A stretch of DNA of 30,242 nucleotides. Source: Vibrio sp. 10N.286.49.B1 (lineage in GTDB: Bacteria; Pseudomonadota; Gammaproteobacteria; Enterobacterales; Vibrionaceae). Shown here one piece after another: positions 10,064 to 18,394 of the stretch. The DNA lies in contig NZ_MCUW01000032.1 in NCBI RefSeq assembly GCF_002873335.1, positions 1 to 30,242 on the forward strand, read 5' to 3'. Position 1 is the stretch's first letter, and each line of letters begins with the position of its first letter. Both the position numbers and the translations under genes were made by a program. A model generated the notes under the pieces. The model was not told the DNA's origin, made no database searches, and saw nothing but the letters and a program-made list of their open reading frames with translations.

Positions 10064-11218
10064 ATGGAACAGTTTGAAATCGTTGTCGTTGGTGGTGGAA
10101 TGGTTGGCGCAGCCGTTGCAATTGGTTTTGCAAAGCAGGGGCGTTCGGTGGCTTTAGTTGAAAAATTCGAGCCTAAGGCCTTCGACGCTGCCCAACCTAT
10201 GGATCTCAGGGTATCGGCTATTTCTCAACATTCCGTGGATCTACTCACGCAACTCGGCGCTTGGGATGAGATTGCCGCCATGCGGACCTGTTCATATTCT
10301 CGACTGGAAACTTGGGAAGCAGAAGAGTGTCGGCTTCGTTTTCATGCCGAGTCACTAGGGCTTGAACGACTTGGCTACATTGTCGAAAATCGATTGATTC
10401 AGCTGGGGCTGTGGTCTCAATTCGCTCAGTATAGCAACTTGAACGTTATTGATTCTGATGGCTTAGATTCGATATCGTATAATGGAGAGCTCAATACACT
10501 GTTACTTGAATCGGGTAGGCAACTTGAGACCTCGTTTGTTGTGGGGGCCGATGGAGCGAATTCGAAAGTGCGACAAGCGGCAGGTATTGGCATTACCGCA
10601 TGGGATTATCGTCAAGAGTGTATGCTCATCAACGTAGAAACGACGCTGCCGCAACAAGATATCACTTGGCAGTGGTTTACACCTTCTGGGCCTCGCTCGT
10701 TTCTACCGCTTTGTGGCCACCAAGGCTCACTAGTGTGGTATGACTCTCCAAGAAGAATTAAACAGCTCAAGGCGATGACACCTAAGCAGTTAAAGCTTGA
10801 AATCCAGCGTTGCTACCCTGCAGAGCTCGGAGAGATAGAGGTTTTGGCTCATGGTTCATTTCCATTAACACGCCGTCATGCACAGCAATACGCTAAGCAC
10901 GGTTGCGTTTTGGTTGGTGATTCTGCCCATACTATCAATCCACTAGCAGGCCAAGGCGTTAACCTTGGCTTCAAAGATGTCGAAGCGCTCATACGGTTAT
11001 CAGAGGGGCAGGCTTTAAGTTCTAAAGTTCTTAGTAAGTATGAGTTACATCGACGTCCAGATAACTTGTTGATGCAAACGGGTATGGATGTCTTTTATAA
11101 GGGCTTTAGTAATACGCTTTCGCCGCTGCAGTTTGCCCGTAATGCCCTACTTAAACTTGCCGAGCACTCGGGGCCGATTAAAACTCAGGTCCTTCGTTAT
11201 GCGATGGGACTTAAGTAA
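10064..11218 (+). CDS. ubiF: Ubiquinone-pathway FAD monooxygenase (UbiF-type)
   Basis: UbiF hydroxylates the ring of 2-octaprenyl-3-methyl-6-methoxy-benzoquinol in ubiquinone synthesis. The 384 residues carry the three marks of the UbiH/UbiF/UbiI family: an N-terminal FAD fold (VVVGGGMVGAAVAIGFA), the DG motif (VVGADGANSKVR) and the GD motif (VLVGDSAHTINPLAGQGVNLG). The three paralogues look alike, so the choice of UbiF rests on its position: it is divergent from miaB, as in E. coli. The 259-bp upstream gap holds both promoters and an imperfect inverted repeat TGTCAT-N9-ATGACA (about 9939-9959) that could be an operator. Confidence 0.87.
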   Translation: MEQFEIVVVGGGMVGAAVAIGFAKQGRSVALVEKFEPKAFDAAQPMDLRVSAISQHSVDLLTQLGAWDEIAAMRTCSYSRLETWEAEECRLRFHAESLGLERLGYIVENRLIQLGLWSQFAQYSNLNVIDSDGLDSISYNGELNTLLLESGRQLETSFVVGADGANSKVRQAAGIGITAWDYRQECMLINVETTLPQQDITWQWFTPSGPRSFLPLCGHQGSLVWYDSPRRIKQLKAMTPKQLKLEIQRCYPAELGEIEVLAHGSFPLTRRHAQQYAKHGCVLVGDSAHTINPLAGQGVNLGFKDVEALIRLSEGQALSSKVLSKYELHRRPDNLLMQTGMDVFYKGFSNTLSPLQFARNALLKLAEHSGPIKTQVLRYAMGLK

Positions 11219-11260
11219 AATGCGCTGTTAAGTCGGGGTATCCTCGTCATTACAACGTTA

Positions 11261-12292
11261 TTAAGAGTGTCCAATGAGTACACAAACCGGGTTTGCTAGT
11301 GCCAGGGTCTCTGGCATCAGTGTGGGCTGACCCGTCTTTTTATCTAAAGAGAAGAAGGCAAGGTTATTAGAGTGTTGGTTGGCGGCAATGAGATATAAGC
11401 CATTTTGAGTGATGCCGATATCCCTTGGGAATACCCCATTACTAGCCACGTAACCTTGATAGCGAGGGGCAGATCGGCTCGTGATATCAAACCAACTGAT
11501 CACGGACTGACCACGCCCAGTAATGTAGACATAGCGTTCATCTGGTGACAGTTTGATCGCGCCAGCCGCTTCCTTGCATTCGTGTTCAGGGAAGCCTTGT
11601 TGTGAATGAATTACCCGCCATTCCCCTCGACCCTTTCTTTCAATCACACACAGCGTCTCATCTAATTCACACAATACAAAGCCAAACAAACCGTCTTGGG
11701 TAAATACCAGGTGCCTTGGCCCACTTCCTGAAGGAAGTGAGAGCCGTTGCTGGTGAATAATATTATTTGAAGCATAGTGGTAAAAATTGAGTTCATCGAT
11801 CCCTAGGTCGACGGTGACCAGTGTATTAGAGCGAGGGATAAACATCAGTTGATGACCACGTGGGCCCTGTTGTCGAGTCGGATGCTGGCCTTTCCCTGTG
11901 TTGTAAATCGATGCTAACTGATGCCCTATATGCCCAGTTGAGGTCAGACTAAATATGTCAAAACTGCCGGAACCGTAATGTGAAACACCAAGGAATTGAT
12001 GGCATTCGGACAAAGATACATGACAAGGGTAATCGCCTTTGAGTAACGTGATCGCTTGCTCAGTCATAGTGTTATCGAAGAAATACAAGGCGGCATTATC
12101 TTTGTGACTCTTTTCTGAAATAGCGTAGAAGCCGAGGGGAGATTGAGTAATATAAGATGGATTATCGACGTTAGAAACACGCATTACGGTATTTGGTTTA
12201 TCCGCCTCTAGATTCATCATGATCTGGCTAAACCCAGGCTGAACGCCTTCAGTATACTGCCCAACGGTTAGTGGGATGGTTGACTTCGACAT
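11261..12292 (-). CDS. Lactonase-family beta-propeller protein (6-phosphogluconolactonase-like)
   Basis: The 343-residue protein has the repeated WD-like blades of the cycloisomerase-2/YbhE lactonase family, for example HVSLSECHQFLGVSHYGSG, GPRHLVFTQDGLFGFVLCE, AIKLSPDERYVYITGRG and DIGITQNGLYLIAANQHSNN. The conserved HPTRQQGPRGHQ region matches the HPHxxxxxPxGxH-type site of the family. No signal peptide is seen, so it is likely cytoplasmic. Members hydrolyse 6-phosphogluconolactone (YbhE/Pgl in E. coli), but many vibrios have an unrelated Pgl near zwf, so the substrate here is open. It is a single gene between ubiF and the tRNA operon; its ribosome site is AGAAG. A CATAAT box about 80 bp upstream may be its -10. 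Confidence 0.8.
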   Translation of the reverse strand: MSKSTIPLTVGQYTEGVQPGFSQIMMNLEADKPNTVMRVSNVDNPSYITQSPLGFYAISEKSHKDNAALYFFDNTMTEQAITLLKGDYPCHVSLSECHQFLGVSHYGSGSFDIFSLTSTGHIGHQLASIYNTGKGQHPTRQQGPRGHQLMFIPRSNTLVTVDLGIDELNFYHYASNNIIHQQRLSLPSGSGPRHLVFTQDGLFGFVLCELDETLCVIERKGRGEWRVIHSQQGFPEHECKEAAGAIKLSPDERYVYITGRGQSVISWFDITSRSAPRYQGYVASNGVFPRDIGITQNGLYLIAANQHSNNLAFFSLDKKTGQPTLMPETLALANPVCVLIGHS

Positions 12293-12415
12293 ATAACTTC
12301 TTTTGTTTGTGATGATGAATCACCAGAGTGAGGGAAGTTTGATGTAAAAAGTAGTGGCGGCGAGCGATTATGTGAGGGATGACAAAGCGTTAATCTAAAG
12401 CTTGTTCGTTCAGAG

Positions 12416-12463
12416 TTACTGGGGTTTAAAACGAAAAAATAACTGGGGTTAAAACGAAAAAAA
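12416..12463. repeat. Two tandem 24-bp copies beside the tRNA terminator
   Basis: Two 24-bp units (12416-12439 and 12440-12463) share ACTGGGGTT(T)AAAACGAAAAAA, with one base gained and one lost between them. The poly-A end of the second copy supplies the U-tract of the tRNA operon terminator on the minus strand, so the first copy looks like a duplicated terminator tail. Confidence 0.75.
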
Positions 12464-12483
12464 GTCCGTCAAATGACGAACTT
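12456..12483 (-). terminator. Intrinsic terminator of the tRNA operon
   Basis: On the minus strand AAGTTCGTCA and TGACGGACTT pair over 10 bp, including one G-U that pairs only in the minus-strand RNA, followed by seven U. It starts 10 bp past the last tRNA-Leu, which fixes the direction and end of the operon. Confidence 0.88.
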
Positions 12484-12492
12484 TCTTGATAA

Positions 12493-12577
12493 TGGTGCGG
12501 TCGGAGAGACTTGAACTCTCACACCTCTCGGCGCCAGAACCTAAATCTGGTGCGTCTACCAATTCCGCCACGACCGC
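12493..12577 (-). tRNA. tRNA-Leu (anticodon TAG), copy 4 of 4
   Basis: The cloverleaf is complete, with acceptor stem GCGGTCG/CGACCGC, encoded CCA, long variable arm and anticodon loop TTTAGGT (anticodon TAG). At 85 nt it is identical to the other three Leu copies. It is the last gene before the terminator. Confidence 0.97.
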
Positions 12578-12660
12578 AGCAAAGCTTTTTCAACCTAAGT
12601 ATAGACTTAGAGAAGAATATATAGTTAAGAAGACATTGGAGAATCTTAATAACGTTGTAA

Positions 12661-12735
12661 TGGCTGGGCTACCTGGATTCGAACCAGGGAATGCTGGCAT
12701 CAAAAGCCAGTGCCTTACCGCTTGGCGATAGCCCA
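12661..12735 (-). tRNA. tRNA-Gln (anticodon TTG), copy 3 of 3
   Basis: The 75-nt cloverleaf has acceptor TGGGCTA, T-loop GGTTCGAATCC and encoded CCA. The anticodon loop TTTTGAT gives TTG for CAA, and CAG by wobble. It is identical to the two other Gln copies. Confidence 0.97.
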
Positions 12736-12803
12736 ACAGGATTGTTTCAGTGTCAATCACACGATCTTAACGATGTTAAACGAGTTAACACATTAAGAAA
12801 TAA

Positions 12804-12888
12804 TGGTGCGGTCGGAGAGACTTGAACTCTCACACCTCTCGGCGCCAGAACCTAAATCTGGTGCGTCTACCAATTCCGCCACGACCGC
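12804..12888 (-). tRNA. tRNA-Leu (anticodon TAG), copy 3 of 4
   Basis: This 85-nt gene is identical to the other Leu(TAG) genes in the array, with CCA encoded. It is flanked by the repeated 82-nt and 68-nt spacers. Confidence 0.97.
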
Positions 12889-12970
12889 AGCAAAGCTTTT
12901 CAACCTAAGTACAGACTTAGAGAAGAATATATAGTTAAGAAGACATTGGAGAATCTTAGTAACGTTGTAA

Positions 12971-13045
12971 TGGCTGGGCTACCTGGATTCGAACCAGGGA
13001 ATGCTGGCATCAAAAGCCAGTGCCTTACCGCTTGGCGATAGCCCA
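12971..13045 (-). tRNA. tRNA-Gln (anticodon TTG), copy 2 of 3
   Basis: This 75-nt gene is identical to the other Gln(TTG) genes of the operon, with CCA encoded. It lies exactly 310 bp from both neighbouring Gln copies. Confidence 0.97.
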
Positions 13046-13113
13046 ACAGGATTGTTTCAGTGTCAATCACACGATCTTAACGACGTTAAACAAGTTAACA
13101 CGTTAAGAAATAA

Positions 13114-13198
13114 TGGTGCGGTCGGAGAGACTTGAACTCTCACACCTCTCGGCGCCAGAACCTAAATCTGGTGCGTCTACCAATTCCGCCACGACCGC
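13114..13198 (-). tRNA. tRNA-Leu (anticodon TAG), copy 2 of 4
   Basis: This 85-nt gene is identical to the other Leu(TAG) genes, with CCA encoded. It follows tRNA-Gln copy 1 after the 82-nt spacer. Confidence 0.97.
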
Positions 13199-13280
13199 AG
13201 CAAAGCTTTTCAACCTAAGTATAGACCTAGAGAAGAATATATAGTTAAGAAGACATTGGAGAATCTCAATAACGTTGTAA

Positions 13281-13355
13281 TGGCTGGGCTACCTGGATTC
13301 GAACCAGGGAATGCTGGCATCAAAAGCCAGTGCCTTACCGCTTGGCGATAGCCCA
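13281..13355 (-). tRNA. tRNA-Gln (anticodon TTG), copy 1 of 3
   Basis: This 75-nt gene is identical to the other two Gln(TTG) genes. The 63-nt spacer before it is unlike the 68-nt spacers before the later Gln genes, marking it as the founding copy side of the array. Confidence 0.97.
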
Positions 13356-13418
13356 ACAGGATGGTTTAGAGTACTTGAAACTCAAAGTCATCATACTTGA
13401 TTCTTTATTTCTAAAGAA

Positions 13419-13503
13419 TGGTGCGGTCGGAGAGACTTGAACTCTCACACCTCTCGGCGCCAGAACCTAAATCTGGTGCGTCTACCAATTCCGCCACGAC
13501 CGC
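13419..13503 (-). tRNA. tRNA-Leu (anticodon TAG), copy 1 of 4
   Basis: This 85-nt gene is identical to the other Leu(TAG) genes. It follows tRNA-Met after 31 nt and matches the Met-Leu order that opens the E. coli metT operon. Confidence 0.97.
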
Positions 13504-13534
13504 ATTGTTGTTCCTGTTACAAGAAAATTTGAAA

Positions 13535-13611
13535 TGGTGGCTACTGCGGGATTTGAACCTGCGACCCCATCATTATGAGTGATGTGCTCTAACCAGCTGA
13601 GCTAAGTAGCC
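13535..13611 (-). tRNA. Elongator tRNA-Met (anticodon CAT)
   Basis: The 77-nt cloverleaf has acceptor GGCTACT, the anticodon stem-loop CATCA-CTCATAA-TGATG and encoded CCA. Its G1-C72 acceptor end and D-arm (TTAGCTCAGCTGGTTAGAGC) are those of elongator, not initiator, tRNA. It is the first gene of the operon. Confidence 0.96.
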
Positions 13612-13670
13612 ATTTCTTTTCAATTTTTCACTCCCGGCGTTAAGTTGCCTTATCGCTGAGAACGGGGCGC

Positions 13671-13699
13671 ATTATGCGTAGTTGAGACAAATGCGTCAA
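13671..13699 (-). promoter_or_regulatory. Stringent-type sigma-70 promoter of the tRNA operon
   Basis: On the minus strand TTGACG (13694-13699) is 17 bp from CATAAT (13671-13676). It is preceded by a run of A (UP-element-like) and followed by the GC-rich discriminator GCGCCCCG. This is the layout of growth-rate and ppGpp-controlled stable-RNA promoters. It predicts a leader of about 50 nt before tRNA-Met. Confidence 0.88.
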
Positions 13700-13859
13700 C
13701 TTTTTTTTTGAAGAAATCCACTAAAAAGTGCTGTTCGAGTTTTTTTTAAACAAATAGCGTCGTTTGTGATCAAAAACTGTTATATAAGCACCAGCTAAAT
13801 GGTGTTATTTGTTACGAGTCATTTGATAGCTGAGTTTTACGCTAAGGCTTTAAAAACAA

Positions 13860-13885
13860 CAAAAGCCAGCATCTGCTGGCTTTTT
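13860..13885 (-). terminator. Intrinsic terminator of pth-ychF
   Basis: AAAAGCCAGC and GCTGGCTTTT pair around a short ATCT loop. On the minus strand a TTTTGTTGTTTTT stretch follows. It lies 23 bp past the ychF stop. The 13700-13857 stretch between it and the tRNA promoter is AT-rich and shows no gene. Confidence 0.88.
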
Positions 13886-13907
13886 ATACAAAACAACAAT
13901 TGCTTTG

Positions 13908-14999
13908 TTAAACGTTGAAACGGAAGTGAATTACATCGCCATCTTTTACAATGTAATCTTTGCCTTCAAGACGCCATTTACCCGCATCTTTTGCTCCAGA
14001 TTCACCGTTGAATTCGATAAAATCATTGTAACCAACGACTTCGGCACGAATGAAGCCTTTCTCGAAGTCAGTATGAATTTTACCAGCAGACTGTGGTGCC
14101 GTGGCGCCGATAGGAATCGTCCATGCACGTACTTCTTTAACACCCGCGGTGAAATAAGTCTGTAGCGTTAGAAGATCGTAGCCCGATCGAATCACACGGT
14201 TAAGTCCCGGCTCTTCGATACCCATGTCGGCGAGGAATTCTACGCGATCTTCATCATCAAGTTCTGACAGCTCAGATTCGATGGCTGCACAAACGGCAAC
14301 CACCACGTTGTTTTCATTGGCTGCAAACTCACGAACGGCATCAAGATACGGGTTGTTTTCAAAACCGTCTTCGTTAACGTTGGCGATGTACATCGTTGGT
14401 TTGAGGGTTAGGAAGTTCAAGTAGCCAATCGCTGCGAGTTCTTCTTTTGCCAGTTCAACGGTACGTGCCATGCCACCTTCAGTAAGCACTGGTAGTAACT
14501 TTTCAAGTACAGTGGTTTCAAATTTTGCGTCTTTATCGCCGCCTTTTGCTTTTTTAGCATTGCGGAAGATCGCACGTTCACAACTGTCAAGATCGGCTAA
14601 TGCTAATTCTAAGTTGATCACTTCGATATCATCAATCGGCGATACTTTACCTGAAACGTGGATAATGTTGTCGTTTTCAAAACAACGAACAACGTGGCCA
14701 ATCGCGTCAGTTTCGCGGATGTTAGCTAAGAATTTGTTACCTAAGCCTTCACCTTTTGATGCGCCAGCCACAAGGCCTGCAATATCAACGAATTCCATTG
14801 TTGTCGGCAAAATCTTTTGCGGATTAACAATTTTAGACAAGGCGTCTAGACGTAAATCTGGAACAGGAACGATGCCGGTGTTTGGTTCGATAGTACAGAA
14901 CGGGAAGTTTGCTGCTTCAATTCCTGCTTTTGTTAGTGCGTTGAACAGAGTTGATTTACCAACGTTTGGCAATCCAACGATGCCACATTTAAAACCCAT
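13908..14999 (-). CDS. ychF: Ribosome-associated ATPase YchF/OLA1
   Basis: YchF is an Obg-family P-loop protein that hydrolyses ATP rather than GTP and binds ribosomes. From the start chosen here it is 363 residues. It has G1 GLPNVGKST (9-17), G3 [10 protein letters not shown], the altered G4-like NVNED typical of this ATPase branch, a coiled segment (about 120-200) and a C-terminal TGS domain (about 280-363). An in-frame extension of 37 residues reaches 15110, but it lies inside pth; ATG 14999 has AAGG 8 nt before it and gives the family start [11 protein letters not shown]. It lies 10 bp after pth in a two-gene unit, as is common. Confidence 0.96.
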   Translation of the reverse strand: MGFKCGIVGLPNVGKSTLFNALTKAGIEAANFPFCTIEPNTGIVPVPDLRLDALSKIVNPQKILPTTMEFVDIAGLVAGASKGEGLGNKFLANIRETDAIGHVVRCFENDNIIHVSGKVSPIDDIEVINLELALADLDSCERAIFRNAKKAKGGDKDAKFETTVLEKLLPVLTEGGMARTVELAKEELAAIGYLNFLTLKPTMYIANVNEDGFENNPYLDAVREFAANENNVVVAVCAAIESELSELDDEDRVEFLADMGIEEPGLNRVIRSGYDLLTLQTYFTAGVKEVRAWTIPIGATAPQSAGKIHTDFEKGFIRAEVVGYNDFIEFNGESGAKDAGKWRLEGKDYIVKDGDVIHFRFNV

Positions 15000-15009
15000 G
15001 ATTGTAACC

Positions 15010-15600
15010 TTATTCAGCTTTGAACGTGTGTAGGCGATTTTGTGCTTTTGGCAGGCCATCTTTAAGTAAAATATCAAGACTGCGTACAGATTCATCGACA
15101 ACAGCATCAAGGCATTCTTGCTCTTTTGCTGGTGCTTTACCTAATACATAGCCTGCGACTTTGTCTCTGTGTCCAGGATGGCCAATACCAATCCGAAGGC
15201 GATAGAAGTCTTTATTGTTGCTGAGCTTACTGATGGTGTCTTTGAGGCCATTATGACCGCCATGACCACCACCTTTCTTGAACTTAGCAACACCTGGAGG
15301 TAAGTCTAGCTCATCGTGAGCGACCATGATTTCTTCAGGTTGAATTTGATAGAACTTGGCTAAAGCGGCAATGGCTTTACCTGATAAGTTCATAAATGTT
15401 GTTGGAACTAATACTCTAAGATCACTGCCATTAGCCTGGATTCTACCAGTTAGGCCAAAGAATTTTGGTTCATTCTTTAAGGTGATGTTATGAATTCGAG
15501 CAAGCTCTTCGACCACCCATGCTCCTGCATTGTGGCGCGTTCTCGCGTATTCGGGACCTGGGTTGGCTAGGCCTACAAGTAATTTTATCTGCTGAGTCAA
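15010..15600 (-). CDS. pth: Peptidyl-tRNA hydrolase
   Basis: Pth releases tRNA from peptidyl-tRNA that has dropped off ribosomes. At 196 residues it has the family length. Catalytic and binding residues are visible with a three-residue offset from E. coli: Asn13 (LANPGPEY), His23 (RHNAGAW), Asn71 (TTFMNLSG) and Asp96 ([11 protein letters not shown]), plus the [10 protein letters not shown] loop. It is the first gene of pth-ychF, separated from prs by a terminator, with a likely promoter just upstream. Confidence 0.97.
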   Translation of the reverse strand: MTQQIKLLVGLANPGPEYARTRHNAGAWVVEELARIHNITLKNEPKFFGLTGRIQANGSDLRVLVPTTFMNLSGKAIAALAKFYQIQPEEIMVAHDELDLPPGVAKFKKGGGHGGHNGLKDTISKLSNNKDFYRLRIGIGHPGHRDKVAGYVLGKAPAKEQECLDAVVDESVRSLDILLKDGLPKAQNRLHTFKAE

Positions 15601-15635
15601 CGGACCGATCTCTCTTGAATATCAAAAAGCGCGGT

Positions 15636-15664
15636 ATGATAGCACACTAAGTGGAGACACAAAA
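15636..15664 (-). promoter_or_regulatory. Candidate pth promoter
   Basis: On the minus strand TTTTGT (15659-15664) and TATCAT (15636-15641) are 17 bp apart, about 36 bp before the pth ATG and just downstream of the prs terminator. Both boxes are moderate matches to sigma-70. Confidence 0.5.
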
Positions 15665-15673
15665 CGTGAATAC

Positions 15674-15706
15674 AAAAAAACCACTTCATCAAGAAGTGGT
15701 TTTTTA
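15674..15706 (-). terminator. Intrinsic terminator of lolB-ispE-prs
   Basis: ACCACTTC and GAAGTGGT form an 8-bp stem with a 5-nt loop, with an A-run on one side and a T-run on the other. It starts 15 bp past the prs stop. Confidence 0.9.
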
Positions 15707-15721
15707 TAATACGTTGAACGC

Positions 15722-16672
15722 TTACTTAGAGCTGAACATCGCAGAAATTGACTCTTCGTTGCTAATACGGCGAATCGCTTCAGCCAGCATAGAAGATAGC
15801 GTTAACTGGTGAACTTTACCGGTTGCTGCCATTTCTTTTGTCAATGTAATTGAGTCAGTCACGATGACTTGGTCAAGTACTGAGTTCTTGATGTTTTTAG
15901 CGGCGTTGCCAGAGAATACTGCGTGTGTTGCGTAAGCAAATACACGCTTAGCGCCACGTTCTTTCAGAGCTTCGGCTGCTTTACACAGTGTGCCACCAGT
16001 ATCGATCATGTCATCGACGATGACACAGTCACGGCCTTCAACATCACCGATAAGGTTCATGACCTCAGACACGTTTGCACGTGGACGACGCTTATCGACG
16101 ATCGCGATGTCAATATCACCGAGTGCTTTTGCTGTTGCGCGAGCGCGTACAACACCACCAAGATCAGGAGACACAACGACTGGATCTTCTAGACCACGGT
16201 TAGCCATATCTTCAAGCAGTACTGGTGTACCGAAGATGTTATCAACAGGTACGTCGAAGAAGCCTTGGATTTGCTCAGCATGTAAGTCGATAGTCAACAC
16301 ACGGTCAACACCAACGTTAGAAAGGAAATCAGCAACAACTTTAGCTGTAATTGGCACACGAGCAGAGCGTACGCGACGATCTTGACGTGCATAACCAAAG
16401 TAAGGAATTACAGCAGTAATACGGCCTGCTGAAGCGCGGCGCATTGCATCAATCATTACCACTAACTCCATTAGGTTGTCGTTAGTTGGCGCACAAGTTG
16501 ATTGAATGATGAATACATCACTACCACGAACGTTTTCATTGATTTGAACAGCGACTTCGCCATCAGAAAAACGGTCAACAGTAGCATCTCCAAGAGAGAT
16601 GTATAGACGATCAGCAATACGTTGGGCTAGTTCAGGTGTAGCGTTACCAGCAAATAGCTTCATATCAGGCAC
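15722..16672 (-). CDS. prs: Ribose-phosphate pyrophosphokinase (PRPP synthetase)
   Basis: Prs makes PRPP from ribose 5-phosphate and ATP for purine, pyrimidine, His, Trp and NAD synthesis. The 316 residues include the ATP-site region [10 protein letters not shown], the flexible loop [11 protein letters not shown] and the PRPP loop [18 protein letters not shown], nearly the E. coli sequence throughout. The start is GTG ([13 protein letters not shown]), preceded by TGAGG at spacing 9, as in E. coli. The ATG at codon 4 would remove conserved residues. It is last in lolB-ispE-prs, 27 bp after ispE. The long prs leader known from E. coli is absent. Confidence 0.97.
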   Translation of the reverse strand: MPDMKLFAGNATPELAQRIADRLYISLGDATVDRFSDGEVAVQINENVRGSDVFIIQSTCAPTNDNLMELVVMIDAMRRASAGRITAVIPYFGYARQDRRVRSARVPITAKVVADFLSNVGVDRVLTIDLHAEQIQGFFDVPVDNIFGTPVLLEDMANRGLEDPVVVSPDLGGVVRARATAKALGDIDIAIVDKRRPRANVSEVMNLIGDVEGRDCVIVDDMIDTGGTLCKAAEALKERGAKRVFAYATHAVFSGNAAKNIKNSVLDQVIVTDSITLTKEMAATGKVHQLTLSSMLAEAIRRISNEESISAMFSSK

Positions 16673-16699
16673 GGTGGAAACCTCAGGGTTGCGTCTAGT

Positions 16700-17605
16700 T
16701 TAAACAGATTGTGTTTGGGCTAATTGGTAATTAGCCAAGGTCTCTAGTAAAGGAGAGCGGTTGCACCCTTTCGCTACATAAGCGGAGACATTGTCAGGAA
16801 GGTGGTGAAAAACTTTCTCTGCGCTCTCTTTGCTGTTAAATTCAGCAAAAACGCAAGATCCGGTTCCCGTCAATCTCGACGGCGCGTATTGTAGCAGCCA
16901 AGAAAGTTGCTTATCAACCTCTGGGTACAGCATTCGGACAATTTTTTCGCAATCGTTTACGTAAAGCGAGTCCAAAAGCGTTGGTAAGTCTCGTTTTGGC
17001 GTATCTCGAGTTAATTTTGGATGCGTGAAAATATCGACCGTTGCGATACTTACCTCTGGTTTGACAACCAAATACCATTTTTCTTTCGGCTCTGCTGGTG
17101 ACAGTTTTTCACCTACACCTTCAGCAAATGCCGCAAAACCACGCACAAAAACCGGCACATCAGCCCCGAGTGCTAGCCCTATATTTGCAAGCTCATCTGT
17201 GGTGCAGTCTAGCTGCCACAAATAATTGAGTGCGACTAATGCCGTTGCTGCATTGGAAGAGCCGCCGCCAATCCCGCCCCCCATCGGTAAGATCTTCGTG
17301 AGGTGAATATGTGCCCCTAGTGATTTGCCGCCTGGATTAGCGCAAAGCGCACCAGAGATGGCGTATTTTTGCAATGCGGTAGCGGCACGCCAAATTAGGT
17401 TGTCTTGCGTGGCTACACCATCGATGTCTGGGGATAGGGTGACTGTGCCACTGTCGTTGGGTGTGATCTCAAGGTGATCGCACAGGTCTATGAATTGGAA
17501 TAGCGTTTGGAGTTCATGATAGCCGTTAGTTTGGCGGCCAGTGATGTATAAAAATAGATTCAGTTTTGCGGGGCTAGGCCACCGTGTGGTTTGCTTCGCG
17601 GTCAT
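16700..17605 (-). CDS. ispE: 4-diphosphocytidyl-2-C-methyl-D-erythritol kinase
   Basis: IspE is the ATP-dependent GHMP kinase of the MEP isoprenoid pathway. It has the N-terminal [17 protein letters not shown], the GHMP phosphate loop [15 protein letters not shown] and the C-terminal [14 protein letters not shown]. From the ATG at 17605 it is 301 residues; that ATG overlaps the lolB stop in ATGA, indicating translational coupling. An alternative ATG at 17620 adds five residues (MDNEA) and also has only a poor ribosome site. The order lolB-ispE-prs is standard. Confidence 0.95.
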   Translation of the reverse strand: MTAKQTTRWPSPAKLNLFLYITGRQTNGYHELQTLFQFIDLCDHLEITPNDSGTVTLSPDIDGVATQDNLIWRAATALQKYAISGALCANPGGKSLGAHIHLTKILPMGGGIGGGSSNAATALVALNYLWQLDCTTDELANIGLALGADVPVFVRGFAAFAEGVGEKLSPAEPKEKWYLVVKPEVSIATVDIFTHPKLTRDTPKRDLPTLLDSLYVNDCEKIVRMLYPEVDKQLSWLLQYAPSRLTGTGSCVFAEFNSKESAEKVFHHLPDNVSAYVAKGCNRSPLLETLANYQLAQTQSV

Positions 17606-18231
17606 TGCTTCATTGTCCATTTAGAGACCACTAGTTTTAGAGTGGTGTCGCCTTGCGTGAGCAGCATACGAGTAGGCATAGGAAGGGTTTGCTCTGAGTC
17701 TGTAAGAGTAAAGCTTCGGTATGCCTCGTACTCCAATTGCCATGACTTATTTTGTAATTGTTTTGTCAAGCTGCCCACGGTATTGAAACTGTTTAACTGA
17801 TAAGTATCAGCGGTCGTCGGAAGGCCGATAAGCCAATCTTGAAGTTGCTCAATGGGAATATCTAACCCAACAAGTTGATAAATGAGTTGATTGACATTTT
17901 TGCCACTTAGCTTTTGGCCATCGTAGGTTTCAATGAAAGCCCCGCTGGGCGTTGACGTTAAATTTAAGACGGTCTGCCCTAGGAAGGTGGTCAACCTAAC
18001 TTGAGTAAAATTAGGGGAGTGTGTCCATTGAAAGTTGAGGGTTTGTCGCTGCTCTGGAGAAACGTAGCCCAACTTCCCAATCGCAGTGTACTGGGTAAGA
18101 GAGGAAAGTTCAGATCGATGAGCGGTCCATTCTACGCTTTTAGGTTCAGGTGGTATGCTGGTACAACCTACAAGGTAAAAGGCGAGTAACGTATAGAAAA
18201 ATTGGCGAGAAAGCTTAAGCATAGGAAACAT
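17602..18231 (-). CDS. lolB: Outer-membrane lipoprotein receptor LolB
   Basis: LolB accepts lipoproteins from LolA and inserts them in the outer membrane, and is itself a lipoprotein. The protein opens with [20 protein letters not shown] and a lipobox LVGC, followed by TS, with no Asp at +2, consistent with outer-membrane sorting. Body motifs such as [18 protein letters not shown] and [15 protein letters not shown] suit the LolA/LolB fold. Length from 18231 is 209 residues, close to E. coli's 207. ATG 18222 (206 residues) is equally possible, while the in-frame TTG at 18261 is unlikely. It starts the operon and is divergent from hemA. A TATAGT upstream may be its -10. Confidence 0.93.
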   Translation of the reverse strand: MFPMLKLSRQFFYTLLAFYLVGCTSIPPEPKSVEWTAHRSELSSLTQYTAIGKLGYVSPEQRQTLNFQWTHSPNFTQVRLTTFLGQTVLNLTSTPSGAFIETYDGQKLSGKNVNQLIYQLVGLDIPIEQLQDWLIGLPTTADTYQLNSFNTVGSLTKQLQNKSWQLEYEAYRSFTLTDSEQTLPMPTRMLLTQGDTTLKLVVSKWTMKQ

Positions 18232-18394
18232 CTTACGTGCTGGTTTATTGTTCAAATTCAATACAATATTGAAAGACTATAGCACCAAACCCACAAACTC
18301 AGGAAAACAAATTGGTCTGAGCCTTTCATTAAAGCGTGCCATCAAGTAAAATTCCGACCTATTTGTCATATCCGTATCAGAGAATTCGCTTTAC

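Larger units (their letters stand above)
12493..13355 (-). repeat. Tandem array of about 310-bp Leu-Gln tRNA units
   Basis: Successive Leu genes start 311, 310 and 305 bp apart and Gln genes 310 and 310 bp apart. The spacer on the right of Leu copies 4, 3 and 2 (83, 82 and 82 nt) differs by only a few substitutions and one T. The other spacer (68 nt at 12736-12803 and 13046-13113) also differs at a few positions. This is a nearly unchanged tandem duplication of one unit including both tRNA genes and their spacers. Confidence 0.93.

Noticed and set aside
12486..12731. 81-residue open frame across tRNA genes
   Set aside because: It reads the antisense of tRNA-Leu and tRNA-Gln; the tRNA structures explain the sequence. 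The SERLELSHL-type peptide is a known artefact of tRNA-Leu antisense.
12493..13611. tRNA array as an integrative element attachment site
   Set aside because: No integrase gene, no truncated tRNA 3' end repeat outside the array, and the flanks are core genes.
15010..15110. Extended YchF with 37 extra N-terminal residues from 15110
   Set aside because: The extension lies inside pth; the ATG at 14999 has a ribosome site and the family N-terminus.
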